NCBI RefSeq assembly: GCF_900162695.1
Contig: NZ_FUIH01000007.1
Span: forward strand, 2,666,001 to 2,730,000
From: Virgibacillus siamensis
GTDB taxonomy: Bacteria; Bacillota; Bacilli; Bacillales; Amphibacillaceae
Direction of reading: 5' to 3'
Length of the DNA stretch: 64,000 nt
Part shown: positions 15,862 through 25,220 of the stretch, in pieces
How the letters are laid out: each line of letters starts with the position of its first letter
Numbering within the stretch: position 1 is the stretch's first letter
Made by a program: the position numbers and the translations under genes
Notes under the pieces: generated by a model
Told to the model about the DNA's origin: nothing
The model's database searches: none
The model's input: the letters and a program-made list of their open reading frames with translations, nothing else

Positions 15862-17721
15862 TCAATGCATCAAATCCACAACTATTCTGGAAGAAAACTC
15901 AGGTGTCTCATACTCTACCTCATCTATCTTCAGGTTAAATGCAGCAACGAACACATCATTTTCAATCCTATAGTCGATACTGGATATAACTGGGCTGTTC
16001 TTTATATCAATGGTTCCTCCTTGTTCGTCTAATTCCCCTTCAATTTCTCCATAAGGAATTTTCAGTAATAACTTATCATCCTTTTCTTTTATCGTGTAAT
16101 TATTCACTGTCTTGTTCAAATCGAATACTATCCTTGAATAAGCTGAGTGTATTCCATAACGGATATTTTTGATTTGTGTGGCTGATACGTTGACATCCCT
16201 GCTTGCGGTATAATCACCATACGAAGCTACTATTTTACCCTGTCCTTCTTTTTCTGCATGAAAAATACCATTTTCAACATACCCGATATCATTTGTAGTG
16301 GACCATTCAACCGATGAAGGAGCAATATCCAGCTTTTCACCGTTTTTATCATATCCTTGTACAGTTAATTCAACACTTTGACCCGGAGCGGCTGTTAAAT
16401 CAAGCGGCAATATCCCTAACACTCCTTCGTCTTTATAAGGCTGGGCACCACTTGGATACGGATTATACAATAAATATTGGTTACGGACTTCTGTAACCCA
16501 CGTATTTAATTCATCTTCCCAGGACTTTATGATACGATCAACTGGTTCATCATTCATAATCATCTCCGGTACTTCCGGATCCCCAATAAGATTCGCATAA
16601 CTGGATGTCATCTCAAACTTTTCCGGATTTTGATCTCGCATTGCATCCACCAGATTTAAACCTAAATTAACTAAATTTATTTGTGATGGATCATCAATAT
16701 GGACTTGAACTCCCCCGACTAATTCACCTTCATATTTACCAAACATCGGAGTGAAATAGGCGGATCGGAAAGTTACCCCTGAAATGTTCCGGTTATTCAT
16801 TTCTTTTGCTAATGCTTCACCATCAATCCAAGGTGCTCCAACCAATTCAAACGGTTTGGTAGTGCCTAGCCCCGTGCTTAACGAAGTATCATCCAGCAAT
16901 TCCGTTCCAGCATATAAATATGCAGTCTCTTTAGTTGGTATATTTGGTGAAGTCATGACCCATGGAAGACCGGTGTCTTCGAAATGCATGGTGCGTTTCC
17001 AGCCTTTCATTTTAACAACCTTTAAATCTACTCCCATACTATACTCATGATTCCACATCGTTGCTAATTCCCCGACTGTCATTCCATGTCTTACAGGAAG
17101 CAGAAATCTTCCCATGAAACTGACCGTTTCCTCTGATCGCAGCGGCCCTTCCACCTTCGTTCCGCCAATTGGATTCGGGCGATCCAATACAATTAATTCT
17201 TTATCATATTCTGCAGCTGCCTCCATGGCAAACCCCAGTGTATATATATACGTATAAACATTTGAACCAACATCCTGAATGTCAAATAGTAACACATCTA
17301 CATCAGCCAGCATTTCTTCTGTTGGTTTCCATGTTGGTCCATATAGACTATACACAGGAAGACCGGTTTTCTCATCAATATATGATTCGACATATTCCCC
17401 TGCTTCACGGCTCCCCCGTATACCATGCTCCGGTCCAAATAATGCAGTTAATTTAACATCCGGGTGGTTATACAATAAATCAACACTGCTCTTTAGATCG
17501 CTGTCAACTCCAGTCGGATTGGTTATTAACCCAACTCTTTTATTTTCCAGCCAGTCTAACTTTTTATTCAATAACACTTCAATACCTGGAACAACCTTCC
17601 CATTTCCATTATTACCGTCTTTCCCCTCTGCACTGGAAGTTACCAACAAGGATGTCACTAATAACGCTAAAACAAATACAGGGAAAATGTATTTGATATA
17701 TTTCACGAAAACACTCCTCAT
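15862..17721 (-). CDS. namZ: Secreted exo-beta-N-acetylmuramidase NamZ-like, with C-terminal AMIN-type domain
   Basis: A 619-residue exported protein. Residues 1-30 form a signal peptide (basic start, hydrophobic core to about 28). About 45-430 is the NamZ/DUF1343 domain, with ALFGPEHGIRG, LLFDIQDVGSNVYTYIYTLG and VLDRPNPIGG typical of the family, which removes terminal MurNAc from peptidoglycan fragments. About 435-515 looks like a bacterial Ig-like domain and 525-619 like an AMIN wall-binding domain. The extra C-terminal domains are longer than the basic family and would hold the enzyme at the wall. It is the last gene of a PTS operon, so its products or substrates probably feed that transporter. 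Confidence 0.85.
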   Translation of the reverse strand: MRSVFVKYIKYIFPVFVLALLVTSLLVTSSAEGKDGNNGNGKVVPGIEVLLNKKLDWLENKRVGLITNPTGVDSDLKSSVDLLYNHPDVKLTALFGPEHGIRGSREAGEYVESYIDEKTGLPVYSLYGPTWKPTEEMLADVDVLLFDIQDVGSNVYTYIYTLGFAMEAAAEYDKELIVLDRPNPIGGTKVEGPLRSEETVSFMGRFLLPVRHGMTVGELATMWNHEYSMGVDLKVVKMKGWKRTMHFEDTGLPWVMTSPNIPTKETAYLYAGTELLDDTSLSTGLGTTKPFELVGAPWIDGEALAKEMNNRNISGVTFRSAYFTPMFGKYEGELVGGVQVHIDDPSQINLVNLGLNLVDAMRDQNPEKFEMTSSYANLIGDPEVPEMIMNDEPVDRIIKSWEDELNTWVTEVRNQYLLYNPYPSGAQPYKDEGVLGILPLDLTAAPGQSVELTVQGYDKNGEKLDIAPSSVEWSTTNDIGYVENGIFHAEKEGQGKIVASYGDYTASRDVNVSATQIKNIRYGIHSAYSRIVFDLNKTVNNYTIKEKDDKLLLKIPYGEIEGELDEQGGTIDIKNSPVISSIDYRIENDVFVAAFNLKIDEVEYETPEFSSRIVVDLMH

Positions 17722-17727
17722 CTATTA

Positions 17728-18120
17728 TTAGTCTTCCGAAGTACCCCATGTTTCCTGCTCCAGCTTTTTCTTACTGTTCCCCTCCATTAACTGATTCAGC
17801 TTTTGATTCATTTCATGTTGTTTACGGTACATCTCAATCATTTCCTGAATTAAATCTCTTTCCGACATTACAGTCATCAGATGATCCTGCGCATGAACCA
17901 ATATTACCGACACACTGTCTACTTTTTCTTTTGCATCATCCTGCAGGAATTGCGTTTGTATCTTATGTGCTTCCAAAAGCTCATTTGATGCTTGTTTTAT
18001 TTTTGCATCCACCTGTTCAAAATCATCGTTCCTTGCGTCCTGCAGCGCCTCATGTAAATATCCTTTGGCGTTCCCTGCATGTAATATAATATTCATTGAA
18101 AAATTTTCATGGTTCATCAA
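17728..18120 (-). CDS. PTS lactose/cellobiose-type EIIA
   Basis: A 130-residue cytoplasmic phosphocarrier of the lactose/cellobiose/chitobiose family. The phosphorylated histidine is H76 in VILVHAQDHLM. The fold is three helices forming a trimer; the last 25 residues are a charged extension. It passes phosphate from HPr to the IIB encoded at 20179-20481. Its start overlaps the 3' end of the ChbG gene by 14 bases. The substrate is a disaccharide, most likely with amino sugars given ChbG and NamZ next to it. Confidence 0.88.
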   Translation of the reverse strand: MMNHENFSMNIILHAGNAKGYLHEALQDARNDDFEQVDAKIKQASNELLEAHKIQTQFLQDDAKEKVDSVSVILVHAQDHLMTVMSERDLIQEMIEMYRKQHEMNQKLNQLMEGNSKKKLEQETWGTSED

Positions 18121-18859
18121 CTAGCCCTCCATAATGGATTAAATCAACAGCGTGCTCATCTATCCAGTTTTTAATTTTGCTGTTCACAAGAATATTTAAT
18201 TCTTTCATTCGAGTGAAATTATAGCTGCTTTTATTGCTTAGCCACGAATCCAAAAATGCAGGGTGACACATAATTTCTGTTACTCCTGGCTGCAAACCGG
18301 AAAATAGATTCAGTAAATATTCCGGTGAAACGTAATTATCACCATAAAAATCGTAGTGAAAGTAGTCACTTGTTAAAACAGAACCAGGAAGAACGGAGTC
18401 TGAAAATGACCTTACAGGGAGTTTGTATGTTTCGGCTACTTCCACCACTGCTTCCATTCCACAAGGGATATGGAGGTGCATGTGGTGATGACTATCAATA
18501 TGCGTCACATCCACCCCCGACCTTAAAAGCAATTCAAGCTGGTATTCAAGTTCATCTTTTATGTCTTGCCGTTTCGCAGACTCTATTAGCTCCCTCCCTT
18601 TTAGAAATTCACCTCTATTATCTGTTAAACTGCTGACGGAAGTGGATATCGGTTGACCGGCATCCAGAACAAGATGCAAGCCTACCCCAAGATCAGGATA
18701 CCGTTTCACTTCTTCGAGGCTTTCCTTTGAAAACTCTGTATTAACCATTGCCGTTGTACTTGTCAATATGCCATGCTGATGTGCATAAAGTATCCCTGCA
18801 GATACACCCGGCGTTAAACCGAAATCATCAGCATTTACAATTAATCGTGATGAATGCAT
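18107..18859 (-). CDS. chbG: ChbG/YdjC-type carbohydrate deacetylase
   Basis: A 250-residue YdjC-fold enzyme. Metal-binding residues are visible in IVNADDFGLTPG (Asp pair at 10-12) and THIDSHHHMHLH (His cluster near 120). In Escherichia coli ChbG removes one acetyl group from phosphorylated chitobiose so that the GH4 phosphoglucosidase and the regulator can act. Here too it sits with a GH4 gene and a cellobiose-type PTS, so it should deacetylate an imported N-acetylated disaccharide phosphate. It lies between IIC and IIA in one transcription unit. Confidence 0.85.
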   Translation of the reverse strand: MHSSRLIVNADDFGLTPGVSAGILYAHQHGILTSTTAMVNTEFSKESLEEVKRYPDLGVGLHLVLDAGQPISTSVSSLTDNRGEFLKGRELIESAKRQDIKDELEYQLELLLRSGVDVTHIDSHHHMHLHIPCGMEAVVEVAETYKLPVRSFSDSVLPGSVLTSDYFHYDFYGDNYVSPEYLLNLFSGLQPGVTEIMCHPAFLDSWLSNKSSYNFTRMKELNILVNSKIKNWIDEHAVDLIHYGGLVDEP

Positions 18860-18870
18860 GAAAAGTCTCC

Positions 18871-20151
18871 TTATTCATTCTTCGTTGCAGCAACTTCTTC
18901 ATCATCTGATTTCTCTTCCTGAAGAAGCTGTTTATCATATAATCGGAAGAATGGATAGTATATAGCCATTGCAACGATTAGGTTGAAAGTCATTAATACG
19001 CCGCCACTCCAATCACCTGTTGTTAAAACCCCAGAAAACGGTGGTGGCGTCGTCCATGGAACGATAATATATGGCTTGCCAACCAGCCCTATTGACATTG
19101 AAAAATACGTTATTACCCCTATAACTAACGGAACAAGTATAAATGGAACCACTAACAGCGGGTTCAATACAACAGGAGCTCCAAATATTACTGGTTCACT
19201 GATGTTAAATACACTTGACCAAATGGAGCCCCTTCCCAGGTTTTTCAGATGTTTTGAGCGCGCCCGCCAGACAAATAATATGGTAAGAGCAAGTGCCATG
19301 CCTGACCCGCCAACAGCAAACCAAATTGCCATAAATGGCTGACCTATAATATAAGGCAACTCTTCCCCGGCTTGTTGAGCTGCTACATTTTGTTCGGTTA
19401 AACTATACCAAATCGGAGCCATAACACTGGCGACAACTGAAATCCCATGGATACCAAATGACCATAACAAGTGGATAAGTAAAATGGCTAAGAGCGCACC
19501 CCATAAACTACTCCCAAACATTTGTAAAGGTTCACGCAGAACGGCACTAACCACACCATGCAAGGATAAATCGAATGAGAATTTCAGAATAAGATCTACG
19601 CCCCAAACAACTGCAATAATTACAGCCCCGGGAATGAGGGCGGTAAAGGCGCGCCAAACTGACGGTGGAACACTTTCAGGCATTTTAATAACGATATTTC
19701 TTTTTTCAAAGAAATGATACACTTCAACAGTGAATAACGCCAAAACAATCGCAATAAATAACCCTTCACTTCCCATTAAATTCAGCCGGATATTACCTTC
19801 CTCCGTAAGTGGTGTCGCTACAAAAAATGCAGCTATACTGAGAACACCAGCAGACAGGCCATCCATTTCATAATTTCTGGCCAGACTATATGCAATTGAA
19901 AATCCTGCCACAAGACCAATCAGTCCAAATGTAGCGTTTACCGGAATACTTAAAGCCTCAGCATACGGTGCCATAAAGTCTGACCATGATGGGACCGGTG
20001 GTGAAGAAATGATTAAAAAGATACTACCAATAATCAATAATGGCATGGTTGCAATTATCCCATCCCTGATCGCCTTTAAATGGCGCTGTTCAGCCATCTT
20101 ACCGGCAACAGGCATAAAATAACGCTCCATAAAAGCGTTAAAACGATTCAT
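18871..20151 (-). CDS. PTS cellobiose/chitobiose-type EIIC
   Basis: A 426-residue membrane component with about ten hydrophobic helices and the family motifs FSIAYSLARNY, FNISEPVIFGAPVVLNP and VPWTTPPPFSGVLTTGDW. It forms the channel that moves the sugar while IIB phosphorylates it. It lies 27 bases after the IIB gene. Length is normal for CelB/ChbC/LicC proteins. Beta-linked disaccharides are the usual substrates; the adjacent deacetylase suggests an N-acetylated one. Confidence 0.9.
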   Translation of the reverse strand: MNRFNAFMERYFMPVAGKMAEQRHLKAIRDGIIATMPLLIIGSIFLIISSPPVPSWSDFMAPYAEALSIPVNATFGLIGLVAGFSIAYSLARNYEMDGLSAGVLSIAAFFVATPLTEEGNIRLNLMGSEGLFIAIVLALFTVEVYHFFEKRNIVIKMPESVPPSVWRAFTALIPGAVIIAVVWGVDLILKFSFDLSLHGVVSAVLREPLQMFGSSLWGALLAILLIHLLWSFGIHGISVVASVMAPIWYSLTEQNVAAQQAGEELPYIIGQPFMAIWFAVGGSGMALALTILFVWRARSKHLKNLGRGSIWSSVFNISEPVIFGAPVVLNPLLVVPFILVPLVIGVITYFSMSIGLVGKPYIIVPWTTPPPFSGVLTTGDWSGGVLMTFNLIVAMAIYYPFFRLYDKQLLQEEKSDDEEVAATKNE

Positions 20152-20178
20152 GAATCTTCCTCCCCCTTTTTTAAAAAT

Positions 20179-20481
20179 TTATTTGCTTAATTTAAGTGCC
20201 TGATCCAGCACTTTCTCTCCATTCGTCATTCCATATGCTTTCATATCGACAATATCGATTGGAACATTTGCCGCTTCAGCTTTCTTATACAATTCATTCT
20301 TCTTATAGCGAATTTGCGGCCCTAGCAGAATGACATCTGAAGTTTTCAAATGCTCATCGATATCATCAACCGAGTGGGCTTCAATTTCCACTTCAATGGC
20401 CCTCTTGTCTGCTGCTTTTTTCATTTTCTCAACTAGTAAACTCGTGCTCATTCCTAAAGCACATAATAATGTAACCTTCAT
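20179..20481 (-). CDS. PTS cellobiose/chitobiose-type EIIB
   Basis: A 100-residue cytoplasmic IIB. The phosphocysteine is C7 in LLCALGMSTSLLV, followed by the usual phosphate-binding loop. It takes phosphate from IIA and gives it to the sugar held by IIC. A good AGGGGAG site precedes the ATG. The gene order GH4-IIB-IIC-ChbG-IIA-NamZ indicates one operon. Confidence 0.92.
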   Translation of the reverse strand: MKVTLLCALGMSTSLLVEKMKKAADKRAIEVEIEAHSVDDIDEHLKTSDVILLGPQIRYKKNELYKKAEAANVPIDIVDMKAYGMTNGEKVLDQALKLSK

Positions 20482-20516
20482 TGGCGTATCTCCCCTTTAA
20501 TTTTCATGTTTGTCTG

Positions 20517-21815
20517 TCAGAACTGGGGCAAGTATTGTCTATTCACTTCCAGCATTTCATCCAGAATACGATTGGCCCTGTCGGATGATGGTATCAATGG
20601 ATGCAACGTTAAAGCCTGAAGCGCCATCCCTCTGTCTCCACTCACAGCAGCTGCAACTGTTAATTCTTCATATGCCTTAACATTTTGCAGCAGACCCCGG
20701 ATTTGCGGTGGAACACTGCCAACCTGGAGCGGGGTGATTTGATGACTTTCAACAACACAATTCACTTCAATGCTGACATCATCCGGCAAACAGGTGATTG
20801 TTCCATTGTTCCGGACGTTTAACGTATGGACTTTTTTGGTATTCAAATGAATTGATTTAATTAAATTAATTGCTGCCTCTGAATAGTAAGCCCCTCCACG
20901 TTGTTCCAAAGCATCCGGCTTTTCCTGTACATTGGGATCTTTATAGATTTCAAATAGTTCTTTTTCCACTTTTTGTACCTTGTCTGCTCGTGTTTCGTTG
21001 TTCTTGAATTGATCAAGCTGTTTTTTAAGGATCTGATCTGTTTGATAATAATACTTGTGATATCCGCATGGTATGGCCCGAAGCGACTGAAGGAATGATG
21101 TATCCCAACCAAACGATGGAATGTTTTTCGCTTCATACGTTTCAGATTTTCCAGTTAAAACATCCTCTAACTTTGACTGACCTTTAATATACAAATCCGT
21201 TATCCAAATAAGATGATTAATTCCTGTGAAATTAATACTTACATCTTCCATGTCAACGTTGTACGCTGCTGCAAATTTTTTATAGAAATTGATTGGATTG
21301 TTGCACAAGCCAACTACTTTTACATTGCTGTGTTTTAAAATAGCCTCCGTGATGACACCAGCAGGATTTGTGAAATTTAAAAGCCATGCATCCGGCGCAA
21401 GTTCTTCGATGTCCCTGCAAATATCAAGCATTACCGGAATAGTCCTTAGTGCTTTCATAAAACCCCCGGCACCGGTAGTTTCCTGTCCAATCACACCATG
21501 CTTGATCGAAATATACTCATCATTTCTCCGCATGTTTAATTGGCCGACCCTGATTTGCGAAATAACATAAGAAGCATCCTTAATGGCGTCCCGTCGGTCA
21601 AGCGTTGCCACAATTTTTATCCGGCGATTTGCTTTTTGAACCATCCTCCTTGCCAGATTTTCAATGATAGCGAGCTTTTCTTTTCCTTCAGCAGTATCTA
21701 CCAGCCATACCTCGGATACATGTAGGACATCCTGGTTATTAATAATTCCCTCCAACAGTTCCGGTGTATAGGAAGATCCTCCTCCAATAACAGCCATTTT
21801 AACTGGTTTCATCAT
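20517..21815 (-). CDS. GH4 6-phospho-beta-glycosidase
   Basis: A 432-residue NAD- and metal-dependent family 4 glycosidase. GGGSSYTPELLEG at the N-terminus binds NAD; C173-region GLCNNPINFY and the TGINHLIW histidine coordinate manganese. Such enzymes (LicH, CelF/ChbF) split phosphorylated cellobiose or deacetylated chitobiose by an oxidation-elimination mechanism. As first gene of the operon it would cleave the disaccharide phosphate delivered by the PTS. Substrate choice is inferred from the neighbouring deacetylase and muramidase genes. Confidence 0.87.
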   Translation of the reverse strand: MMKPVKMAVIGGGSSYTPELLEGIINNQDVLHVSEVWLVDTAEGKEKLAIIENLARRMVQKANRRIKIVATLDRRDAIKDASYVISQIRVGQLNMRRNDEYISIKHGVIGQETTGAGGFMKALRTIPVMLDICRDIEELAPDAWLLNFTNPAGVITEAILKHSNVKVVGLCNNPINFYKKFAAAYNVDMEDVSINFTGINHLIWITDLYIKGQSKLEDVLTGKSETYEAKNIPSFGWDTSFLQSLRAIPCGYHKYYYQTDQILKKQLDQFKNNETRADKVQKVEKELFEIYKDPNVQEKPDALEQRGGAYYSEAAINLIKSIHLNTKKVHTLNVRNNGTITCLPDDVSIEVNCVVESHQITPLQVGSVPPQIRGLLQNVKAYEELTVAAAVSGDRGMALQALTLHPLIPSSDRANRILDEMLEVNRQYLPQF

Positions 21816-21866
21816 TGCTGCATCCCTTTCAATACATGAATTTAATGAACTGACTTCATTGTATTA

Positions 21867-21880
21867 TGGAAGCGCATTCA
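21867..21880. promoter_or_regulatory. Catabolite-responsive (cre-like) site
   Basis: TGAATGCGCTTCCA (read on the minus strand) matches the CcpA consensus TGWAANCGNTNWCA at 12 of 14 positions. It lies 52 bases before the GH4 start in the promoter region of the PTS operon, as expected for carbon catabolite control. Confidence 0.5.
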
Positions 21881-21928
21881 TATGAAGCCAGTCTTTTTCC
21901 GTTGGCTGTGGCAAAAGATGAATACATA

Positions 21929-21962
21929 GAAAAAAGCACAATAAATATATATTGTACTTTAA
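21929..21962 (-). terminator. Terminator of the antiterminator gene
   Basis: On the minus strand AAGTACAATA pairs with TTATTGTGCTT around a short AT loop and T6 follows. It overlaps the 3' end of the regulator gene and separates it from the PTS operon. Confidence 0.55.
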
Positions 21963-23878
21963 CGGTTTCCTAATTTATTTTTGAACTGGATATACGTCCG
22001 GCATTGGAGCAGCTGCTGAACAAAGTTTCTGTCGTCCACAAGCTGTACCAACGAATGAAACATCGGTTTTAAATCATCCTTTTTGTACCGATTAACATTT
22101 AGTAAAAATACGATTTGCACCAATTTATCTTCCCACTGTATGGGTTTTTTTAACGTGACGATTGACCAAAATGTAGAATCTGTTTTTGGTTCGAGAGGAT
22201 GCGGGATGGCAACAAGGTTTCCAAAACTTGTCGGGGAGTAACTTTCCCGTTCCAAAACAGAGTCAATATAATCACCTTCGACTATTCCATCCTTCATCAG
22301 CACATTTCCCAAAAAGCGGATCACCTCTTCAGATGATTCAAATTGCCGATTTAAAAAGGTATAACGTTCATGTACATATTGTTCAATGACAGAAGTATCT
22401 TTCGTAATCAGCCTTTCAATTTGGTCCACATCACTGTCACCGAGTATTGTGCTTACACGGACGACAGGAATTCCCGGATCATCTTCAATCGGTACCGTAC
22501 TGACAATGAAATCAATATCACTTAGCGACTGATAAGGTAAATTATATAATTCCGTCGTTCCTTTAATATCCAACGTATCGCCAAACCGGTCTTTTAATTT
22601 ATATATTAATAACTGTGCACTGCCTAATCCTGATGCACAAACAATCAGACAGTTTCTACCGTTGGAAGAAGCTCTTTTCATTCGTTCCTGAGCAGCTTCA
22701 ATATGAAGGGCTAAATATCCGATTTCATGTTCATCAACATAAATTCCGACTTTTTCATATAACAGTTCAGAACCAATTAATGCTGCCTCAAAAGAGGTTG
22801 GGTATTTCGTTTTAATTTCTTCCAGCATTGGGTTCCTTATATTCATTTGAAATTTATAGCGGTTTATTGCCGGCTTTAAATGTAATGACAAATTAAACAG
22901 CAATTCCTCATCATTTGAAAGCTGGAAATGATATTTCTCATCAATTCTGTTTACAATTTCTTTTACAAGCATTTGGATTTCTGTATCAATTACCGTTTTC
23001 ATCTTTTCCTTGCCATGATTCGGACCTACCAGTTTCGTACCCTGCAAATGGATGGCGAGATATGCCACTTCATTCTCCGGAAAACTTACATCAAGTGCAG
23101 CTTCAATATCCTGCAATATTTCCTTTGCAACAGCAAACTCTTTCGTATCCTTCATCTCGTATAATGCTTCATGGATAATCTCAACCTGGTTATTTTCCCG
23201 AATCCGCTTACAGGCAATAGCCAGATGTGTCGTTAAATTTTGCAAACTAACATCGGAAGTAACAATGTTGTGCTCTCTTAATTGGGACAAAATGCTGTTC
23301 CTTATGATGGACAAATCATTTTCGGGTAAAGCAGCCAGCCAATCATGACTTTCTTCCAGTGCGGCAGGTTTCAGATTAAAAATATACTCCGAAATACAAT
23401 ACCTTATTTTCGATTCACTGCCGTTCACTTTGATTCCATAGTTTGGCTTGTGATTGAGGGTTAAATCGTATTCTTTAAGGATTTCCCGGACCTTTTTCAA
23501 GTCACTTTGCAAAGTGGAGCGGCTGATGTACAATTCATCTGCCAAGTCTTCTATCTTCACATAACCGGAATCCAGCAATACCCGCTCGACTAAAAAGTTA
23601 ACACGATCACCAGGTTCATCCGGGATGATTTCCTTCATGTCTCCTGCACCCTGTAACAAACTTTGAAGTGAGCTTTCGCCATTCGTTTCAAGCGTATATC
23701 CCTTACCCCGAAATGCATTAATTTTCGTGTTATGATTTTGTAACAATGCATTTAACGCCTGAATATCATTCCGTACCGTTTTTGAACTAACCTGCAAATC
23801 CGTCGATAACTGTGAACTTGTGATAGGCTCTTTAGCTGTCTTGAGTATTTGTAATATTTCCATCCATCGGGAATTCAT
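21959..23878 (-). CDS. LicR/BglG-type PTS-controlled transcription regulator
   Basis: The start is taken at ATG 23878 (MNSRWMEILQ), behind AAAGGGG, 26 codons into the longest frame; this gives 639 residues, the normal LicR length. Order of domains: two N-terminal helix-turn-helix domains (about 1-150), two PTS regulation domains (about 170-390), a IIB-like domain with the cysteine in LIVCASGLGSAQLL (near 395-480) and a IIA-like domain with histidine in LVAIPHPLEP (about 490-639). Phosphorylation by HPr and by the PTS components sets its activity. It should activate the adjacent PTS operon when substrate is available. Confidence 0.88.
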   Translation of the reverse strand: MNSRWMEILQILKTAKEPITSSQLSTDLQVSSKTVRNDIQALNALLQNHNTKINAFRGKGYTLETNGESSLQSLLQGAGDMKEIIPDEPGDRVNFLVERVLLDSGYVKIEDLADELYISRSTLQSDLKKVREILKEYDLTLNHKPNYGIKVNGSESKIRYCISEYIFNLKPAALEESHDWLAALPENDLSIIRNSILSQLREHNIVTSDVSLQNLTTHLAIACKRIRENNQVEIIHEALYEMKDTKEFAVAKEILQDIEAALDVSFPENEVAYLAIHLQGTKLVGPNHGKEKMKTVIDTEIQMLVKEIVNRIDEKYHFQLSNDEELLFNLSLHLKPAINRYKFQMNIRNPMLEEIKTKYPTSFEAALIGSELLYEKVGIYVDEHEIGYLALHIEAAQERMKRASSNGRNCLIVCASGLGSAQLLIYKLKDRFGDTLDIKGTTELYNLPYQSLSDIDFIVSTVPIEDDPGIPVVRVSTILGDSDVDQIERLITKDTSVIEQYVHERYTFLNRQFESSEEVIRFLGNVLMKDGIVEGDYIDSVLERESYSPTSFGNLVAIPHPLEPKTDSTFWSIVTLKKPIQWEDKLVQIVFLLNVNRYKKDDLKPMFHSLVQLVDDRNFVQQLLQCRTYIQFKNKLGNR

Positions 23879-23916
23879 TTGAGAAACCCCTTTTTTGAAA
23901 ATGAATTCTCTTACTT

Positions 23917-23953
23917 GAAGCATGGGGAAGAACGAGAACTGTCCCTGTGCTTC
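23917..23953. repeat. GGGAC-core palindrome
   Basis: GAAGCATGGGGA and the complementary TCCCTGTGCTTC flank AGAACGAGAACTG. Arms match those of the palindrome at 478-506; the loop is longer. It lies between the regulator gene and the small Cys protein gene. Confidence 0.55.
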
Positions 23954-23968
23954 CAATCTATAAGAAAA

Positions 23969-24166
23969 TTATTCCTTATCATAGTTTCCAAGATTGCGGT
24001 AAAACGAATATTTCTCTTTCATCATTCCGTATGTCCCGTGATCTACTATTTCTACACGATCAGTAGGCTTAAAACATTTAAGATGAATTAAAGAATGAAA
24101 TTCATCCATTACAACATACTCCGACTTTTCATATTCTTTGTGACAATAACCGCAATGAATTTCCAT
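23969..24166 (-). CDS. Small Cys-containing protein, copy A (65 aa)
   Basis: Start at ATG 24166 after GGAGGGG. The product begins MEIHCGYCHKEYEKSEYVV; C5, C8 and the later H-L-K-C-F (with one more His) look like a small zinc site of the C-x2-C ... H-x2-C kind. The rest is charged. A second copy at 33109-33306 is about 85 percent identical, with a different central loop. Function unknown; the presence of two copies flanking the plastic region suggests duplication. It could be a small nucleic-acid or metal-binding protein. Confidence 0.7.
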   Translation of the reverse strand: MEIHCGYCHKEYEKSEYVVMDEFHSLIHLKCFKPTDRVEIVDHGTYGMMKEKYSFYRNLGNYDKE

Positions 24167-24771
24167 GTTACCCCTCCTGCACATGAACTGTTTCTTCTAT
24201 CATACACCATAAATGGGATATTTTATTAAAGTTTTAAAATTTTTGTACAAGTTTCTTTTGTACTAGGCCAATCAACCTACTGAATACCTTTAGAAAAAGG
24301 TGGGTGGTACATCATGATGGAGCAGAGTGATTATTTCATATAAGTTCCGCTGGTGGGGCCCCGACCCCTTCCAACAATCACTAAGAAGTGGCACGGCGGT
24401 CAAGGGCAAGCAGCTAAAGCTGTGGTTCAGATAGTATTATAATCCAGTTCGTGGATCACTCATGTTATTACTGAATCATTTCCTTGTCACAGTTGGATCA
24501 AAAAGATGGTACAACTGGTTCAATCAGAATTCTGTAATCAGTGGACCTCAATTGAATATTAGTGGACTCATGTTGAAAATCAGAAGACTCGCCTCCATGT
24601 ATTGATGGACTTATTTACGTGAAATAATCACCTGACAATGAATCAAAAACAATCTGAACATAAAATGCGTTCATTTCCTTAATATAGTTCATATCCCCTT
24701 TATCCGCCATTTGGATGAATTTTTGAAAGTCAATACACCATAACAGCTGCGACCCTCCACCCCGACCGCAG
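24167..24771. other. Non-coding stretch, repeat-bearing
   Basis: No convincing gene. At 24521-24600 four degenerate units near 21 bases (array 3) occur. A short plus-strand frame of 9 codons at about 24314 follows GGTGGGTGG, and GGGGCCCC marks a palindrome near 24356; neither is assignable. A 76-codon minus-strand frame (24615-24845) starts inside the sigma pseudogene; its end (ADKGDMNYIKEMNAFYV) looks protein-like but has no ribosome site of its own. Confidence 0.5.
24535..24610. repeat. Array 3: about four 21-bp degenerate units
   Basis: Units start ATCAGTGGAC, ATTAGTGGAC, ATCAGAAGAC and ATTGATGGAC at steps of 21, 21 and 22 bases. It lies downstream of the split sigma copy. Fewer and weaker units than the other arrays. 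Confidence 0.6.
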
Positions 24772-24798
24772 CCATCTTCACATATACAACTGCCCTTT

Positions 24799-25027
24799 TT
24801 ACAGACTCTCGTCCCACCGCAGCTTTTTCCGAATCTCGGGGTCACGCAGCTTCATTCGCACCTTCTTGCCCCACCCCTTCACTGCCTCAACAGTCGTATT
24901 CTCCGTTATAGCAATTTCTTTATAGGACATGCCTTCGATGATATGGTAATAAATCCATTTCCATTGTCTTTCTGTCAGTTCAGATTTTAACGTTTTCCAA
25001 AGTGTAGAATCAGTTAGTGAAAAAGAT
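24799..25027 (-). pseudogene. Sigma factor copy 2, C-terminal part (split by transposon)
   Basis: Encodes the region-4 half of the sigma factor, nearly identical to residues 110-182 of the gene at 14660-15208, with a slightly longer end (RKKLRWDESL). The N-terminal half lies at 28300-28637 on the other side of a 3.27 kb insertion. The frame is otherwise intact, so the break is due to the transposon only. Confidence 0.88.
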
Positions 25028-25220
25028 TGTTTTAGCTAGGCGAAAAAGACCGGAAGTTGACGGTTATGTCCGACCAGAAGTAGACTAATAGAGTGACCGA
25101 GGAAAAAACCTGAAGAAAGGAAAAGGACGTCCCCCATTAACGTGAAACTGCGGGAACAATTTCACTGGAGACGCCCACCAAAAAAACAATATATGGTAAG
25201 TATATCAGATTATACGTTGG

